A DNA stretch of 64,000 bases from Bradyrhizobium sp. 195 (GTDB taxonomy: Bacteria; Pseudomonadota; Alphaproteobacteria; Rhizobiales; Xanthobacteraceae), in NCBI RefSeq assembly GCF_023101665.1, contig NZ_CP082161.1, positions 2,232,001-2,296,000 of the forward strand, read 5' to 3'. Both the position numbers and the translations under genes were made by a program. Shown here one piece after another: positions 61,211 to 64,000 of this stretch (the first letter of the stretch is position 1; the number at the start of each line of letters is the position of its first letter). The notes beneath the pieces are model-generated. The model did not search any database. It was not told the DNA's origin and saw nothing but the letters and a program-made list of their open reading frames with translations.

Positions 61211-61774
61211 ATGAACGAGGTCTTGCCGATGAATCGGGAACAGTTGGCCGCGGCCTATGCGGCGCCCGGCCGTCACTATCACAATCTCTCGCATATCGAG
61301 GATTGCCTGGCCGCGCTCGCGCGCGTCGAGGGTCTTTCGGCCGCCGAGCGCGAGACGCTGTCGGAGGCGATCTGGTGGCACGACGTCGTCTACGACCCGA
61401 CCCGGTCGGACAACGAGGAGCGCAGCGCGGAGCTCGCCGAACAGCGCGTCCGCACCGAGCTTCGCCAGGAGGTCGGCCGCCTGATCCGCCTGACCAAGAC
61501 GCACGACGTTGCCGCCGGCGATCGCCTCGGGGCGATCCTGATCTCGATCGACCTCAGCATTCTCGGTACCGACCCCGCACGATACGACGCCTATGCCGCC
61601 GCGATCCGCCGCGAATTCATCCATGTCGGCGAAGACGACTACCGCGTCGGCCGCGCCCGCGTGCTCCGCCACTTCGCGGCGCGCGAGGTGATCTTTCCCG
61701 ATCCCGACTTCGCCGCCACCCTCGACCGGCAAGCCCGCGCCAACCTCGCGCGCGAGCTGGCCTCGCTGGGCTGA
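61211..61774 (+). CDS. HD-domain-like metal-dependent hydrolase
   Basis: A 187-residue protein of the predicted metal-dependent HD-superfamily group often annotated as N-methyl-D-aspartate receptor NMDAR2C subunit-like. Visible motifs: YHNLSHIEDCL, then EAIWWHDVVYDPTRSDNEER with the His-Asp pair, and later conserved acidic and Lys residues (LTKTHDVAAGDRLGAILISI). Start set at 61211 with AAGGA 8 bp upstream. The catalytic role and substrate are unknown. It is followed by a palindromic repeat. Confidence 0.85.
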   Translation: MNEVLPMNREQLAAAYAAPGRHYHNLSHIEDCLAALARVEGLSAAERETLSEAIWWHDVVYDPTRSDNEERSAELAEQRVRTELRQEVGRLIRLTKTHDVAAGDRLGAILISIDLSILGTDPARYDAYAAAIRREFIHVGEDDYRVGRARVLRHFAAREVIFPDPDFAATLDRQARANLARELASLG

Positions 61775-61788
61775 GGCAATGGTGGTGC

Positions 61789-61920
61789 GTAGGGTGGGTT
61801 AGCTCGCGGCTACGCGAAGCGTAGTCCGATGGCGTTCTCTTGTGCGACCGCGGCGGCAGAAGCGGTGGGTTACGCCGCGCCGCCTGCGCTTCGCGCAGCC
61901 GCGCAGCTAACCCACCCTAC
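61789..61920. repeat. Palindromic repeat, GTAGGGTGGGTTAGC family, full copy
   Basis: 132 bp from GTAGGGTGGGTTAGCTCGCGG to CGCAGCTAACCCACCCTAC, with a central unit GCGGTGGGTTACGCC. It follows the HD-domain gene. Confidence 0.85.
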
Positions 61921-61959
61921 GGATCTACGAAGCACGGCCGATCCACGCCGGTCAGTGTT

Positions 61960-62062
61960 GTAGGGTGGGCAAAGGCGCGCTCTTCGCGCGCTGTACCCAC
62001 CGTTCTACCGGATGCGTGGAGAGATGGTGGGCACGGCGCAAGATCGCCTTTGCCTACCCTAC
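61960..62062. repeat. Palindromic repeat, GTAGGGTGGGCAAAG family, copy 4
   Basis: 103 bp, GTAGGGTGGGCAAAGGCGC to CCTTTGCCTACCCTAC. Its right end provides the TAG stop (62059-62061) of the convergent glycosylase gene. Confidence 0.85.
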
Positions 62063-62583
62063 GCCGCGATCCATGCAGCAAGCTCGCGCCACGGCTCCAG
62101 CGTCCAATGCCCGGACGCCGCACCCGACGGCGACGGCAGCACGAAGATCTCGGGCAGGCTTCCCTCGCGCTGCTGCCGACCCAGCGCAATCCTGCTCGAC
62201 GGCCTGCCGTAAAACAAGCTCGCCGCCTTCTTGCTCGTGAACGCAATCGTCCGTGGCCGGTATTTGTCCATCTTCGCCCTGAAGCCTGATACGTCGATCG
62301 TCTCCGCCGCGATCTGGTGATCCATCCCCGCGCCCGTCTTGCAGAGATCGGTGAAGCCGACCCCGAGCTCGATCAACGCCGCGAACTCGCCCGGCTGATA
62401 GCGCCGCGGCGTGATCCCGGCCTCATGGATCGCGCGCCAGAAGCGGTTGCCGGGATGAGCGTAATAGTGCCCCAGCTCCGCCGAGCGCGTCGAGGCGGCG
62501 GTGCCGACGAAGACGAGGCGGAGGTTGCGGCGGAGCTGGTCCGGGAGGCGGTGGGGCGTGGAGGCGGGCAAATCGGCCAACAT
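62059..62583 (-). CDS. mug: Mismatch-specific DNA glycosylase, Mug/UDG superfamily
   Basis: A 174-residue uracil-DNA-glycosylase-fold enzyme that removes uracil or thymine from G:U/T mismatches. Family motifs: LRLVFVGTAASTRSAELGHY (motif 1 region), HPGNRFWRAIHEAGI, GVGFTDLCK, and the DNA-intercalating loop VLPSPSGAASGHW. I place the start at 62583 because the region upstream (62591-62661) is a palindromic repeat; an in-frame ATG at 62652 would translate through it. The stop lies in another repeat. Length fits Mug (168 in E. coli). Confidence 0.87.
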   Translation of the reverse strand: MLADLPASTPHRLPDQLRRNLRLVFVGTAASTRSAELGHYYAHPGNRFWRAIHEAGITPRRYQPGEFAALIELGVGFTDLCKTGAGMDHQIAAETIDVSGFRAKMDKYRPRTIAFTSKKAASLFYGRPSSRIALGRQQREGSLPEIFVLPSPSGAASGHWTLEPWRELAAWIAA

Positions 62584-62590
62584 TAACGTT

Positions 62591-62661
62591 GTAGCCCAGA
62601 GAGCGTCAGCGACATGCGGGTTGCTGTCAATCCCGGATGTCGCTTCGCTCATCCTGGCTAC
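62591..62661. repeat. Palindromic repeat, GTAGCCCGGATG family
   Basis: A 71-bp degenerate palindrome. GTAGCCCAGAGAGCGTCAGC is the left arm and GCTTCGCTCATCCTGGCTAC the right arm, with GACATGCGGG and CCCGGATGTC inside. It is directly 5' of the probable start of the glycosylase gene. Confidence 0.72.
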
Positions 62662-62948
62662 GCGCTGCGCTCTGCCAGCTTCTCGATCCATTCGCCTTTG
62701 AGACCGTGGAGCGCACCTTCGATGGGCCAGCCACGAGATGTCTCGATCAAGTGAAGCAACGACCAAGCAAGGCCGAAACAATCATCTGGCCCAAACAGCC
62801 GTACCAAAGCCCTTGCCTCGTCATCAGTAACCGGTGTTTGCACTTTGCCGAGCAAAGCTTCAAGCTCCCGCAATATCGATGCAGCGGAAACGGACCGATT
62901 TGAGTAAGGCGCTCGACGGCTGGCTGCACTGCTGCAATCTCCTCTCAT
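62658..62948 (-). CDS. Small hypothetical protein
   Basis: A protein of about 96 residues whose C-terminal 70 look real: ILRELEALLGKVQTPVTDDE, then LVRLFGPDDCFGLAWSLLHL and IETSRGWPIEGAL. The N-terminal part from the ATG at 62948 is less convincing, so the true start may be downstream (a TTG lies at the ILREL position). No signal or membrane segment. No family recognised. Its 3' end touches the palindromic repeat at 62591-62661. Confidence 0.55.
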   Translation of the reverse strand: MRGDCSSAASRRAPYSNRSVSAASILRELEALLGKVQTPVTDDEARALVRLFGPDDCFGLAWSLLHLIETSRGWPIEGALHGLKGEWIEKLAERSA

Positions 62949-63061
62949 CCTCTCATCTGCTTGGTAACGGCTCGGCGATACCAAAAAGAAGCCGAGCTCT
63001 CGCCCGGCTTCTCGTTTCTGATGGATGCTCGAACAAGTCCGCGCATAATGAGCCGAGAGGC

Positions 63062-64000
<939 letters not shown>

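Overview
The window looks like a chromosomal stretch from an alphaproteobacterium, most likely Bradyrhizobium or a close relative. This is an inference from three things. The coding DNA is very GC-rich, with long antisense shadow frames. The gene content is typical: an intracellular PHA depolymerase, a bfd/bfr iron-storage pair with Irr-type palindromes, a SAM-cyclase-AAA-TPR protein, and GMC and SMP-30 catabolic enzymes. The intergenic spaces carry dense palindromic repeats of kinds I remember from Bradyrhizobium. I see no tRNA, rRNA, CRISPR array, prophage or intact insertion sequence.

Layout. 0-1.3 kb: the end of an RND efflux operon read leftward (adaptor, then permease). 1.5-5.6 kb: an orphan solute-binding protein, then a secreted phosphoesterase and a di-heme peroxidase in one operon. 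5.6-13.1 kb: an epimerase-like protein, an unknown exported protein, a flavin monooxygenase plus cupin pair with a divergent AraC regulator, and a hybrid histidine kinase. 13.4-15.6 kb: a DadA-type oxidase followed closely by a GhrA-type reductase. 15.7-23.8 kb: an unusual catabolic island holding an HMG-CoA-lyase-like enzyme, a CaiB/BaiF CoA-transferase with a frameshift, a GDSL-esterase autotransporter, a Leu/Ile/Val-type binding protein, an aldehyde dehydrogenase, an XRE-cupin regulator and a decayed second copy of the lyase gene. 25-38 kb: the cyclase/ATPase, PHA depolymerase, a GST, an enolase-superfamily enzyme, an AraC/GyrI regulator, and SMP-30, GNAT and GMC oxidoreductase genes.

37-38.4 kb is a gene-poor stretch with a 5'-truncated membrane-protein frame, a long structured element and three palindromic repeats. 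38.4-42.5 kb: MoxR ATPase, a GlsB-type membrane protein, a CoxE-like VWA protein and two sulfurtransferases. 43-49.5 kb: cell-envelope genes (L,D-transpeptidase, lytic transglycosylase), EttA and a D-2-hydroxyacid dehydrogenase. 49.5-58.7 kb: many small exported proteins, bfd/bfr, a bacterial collagen-like protein, a lone Fis-type DNA-binding protein, an SDR and a J-domain protein. 58.8-64 kb: RidA-like, GST, HD-domain and Mug-type glycosylase genes and the C-terminal part of ThiC.

Most notable: the 15.7-23.8 kb island with its frameshift, lyase remnant and tandem operator; the structured element near 37.8 kb; palindromic repeats that share a double-hairpin architecture with compensating sequence changes, two of which supply stop codons to neighbouring genes; and the collagen-like protein.
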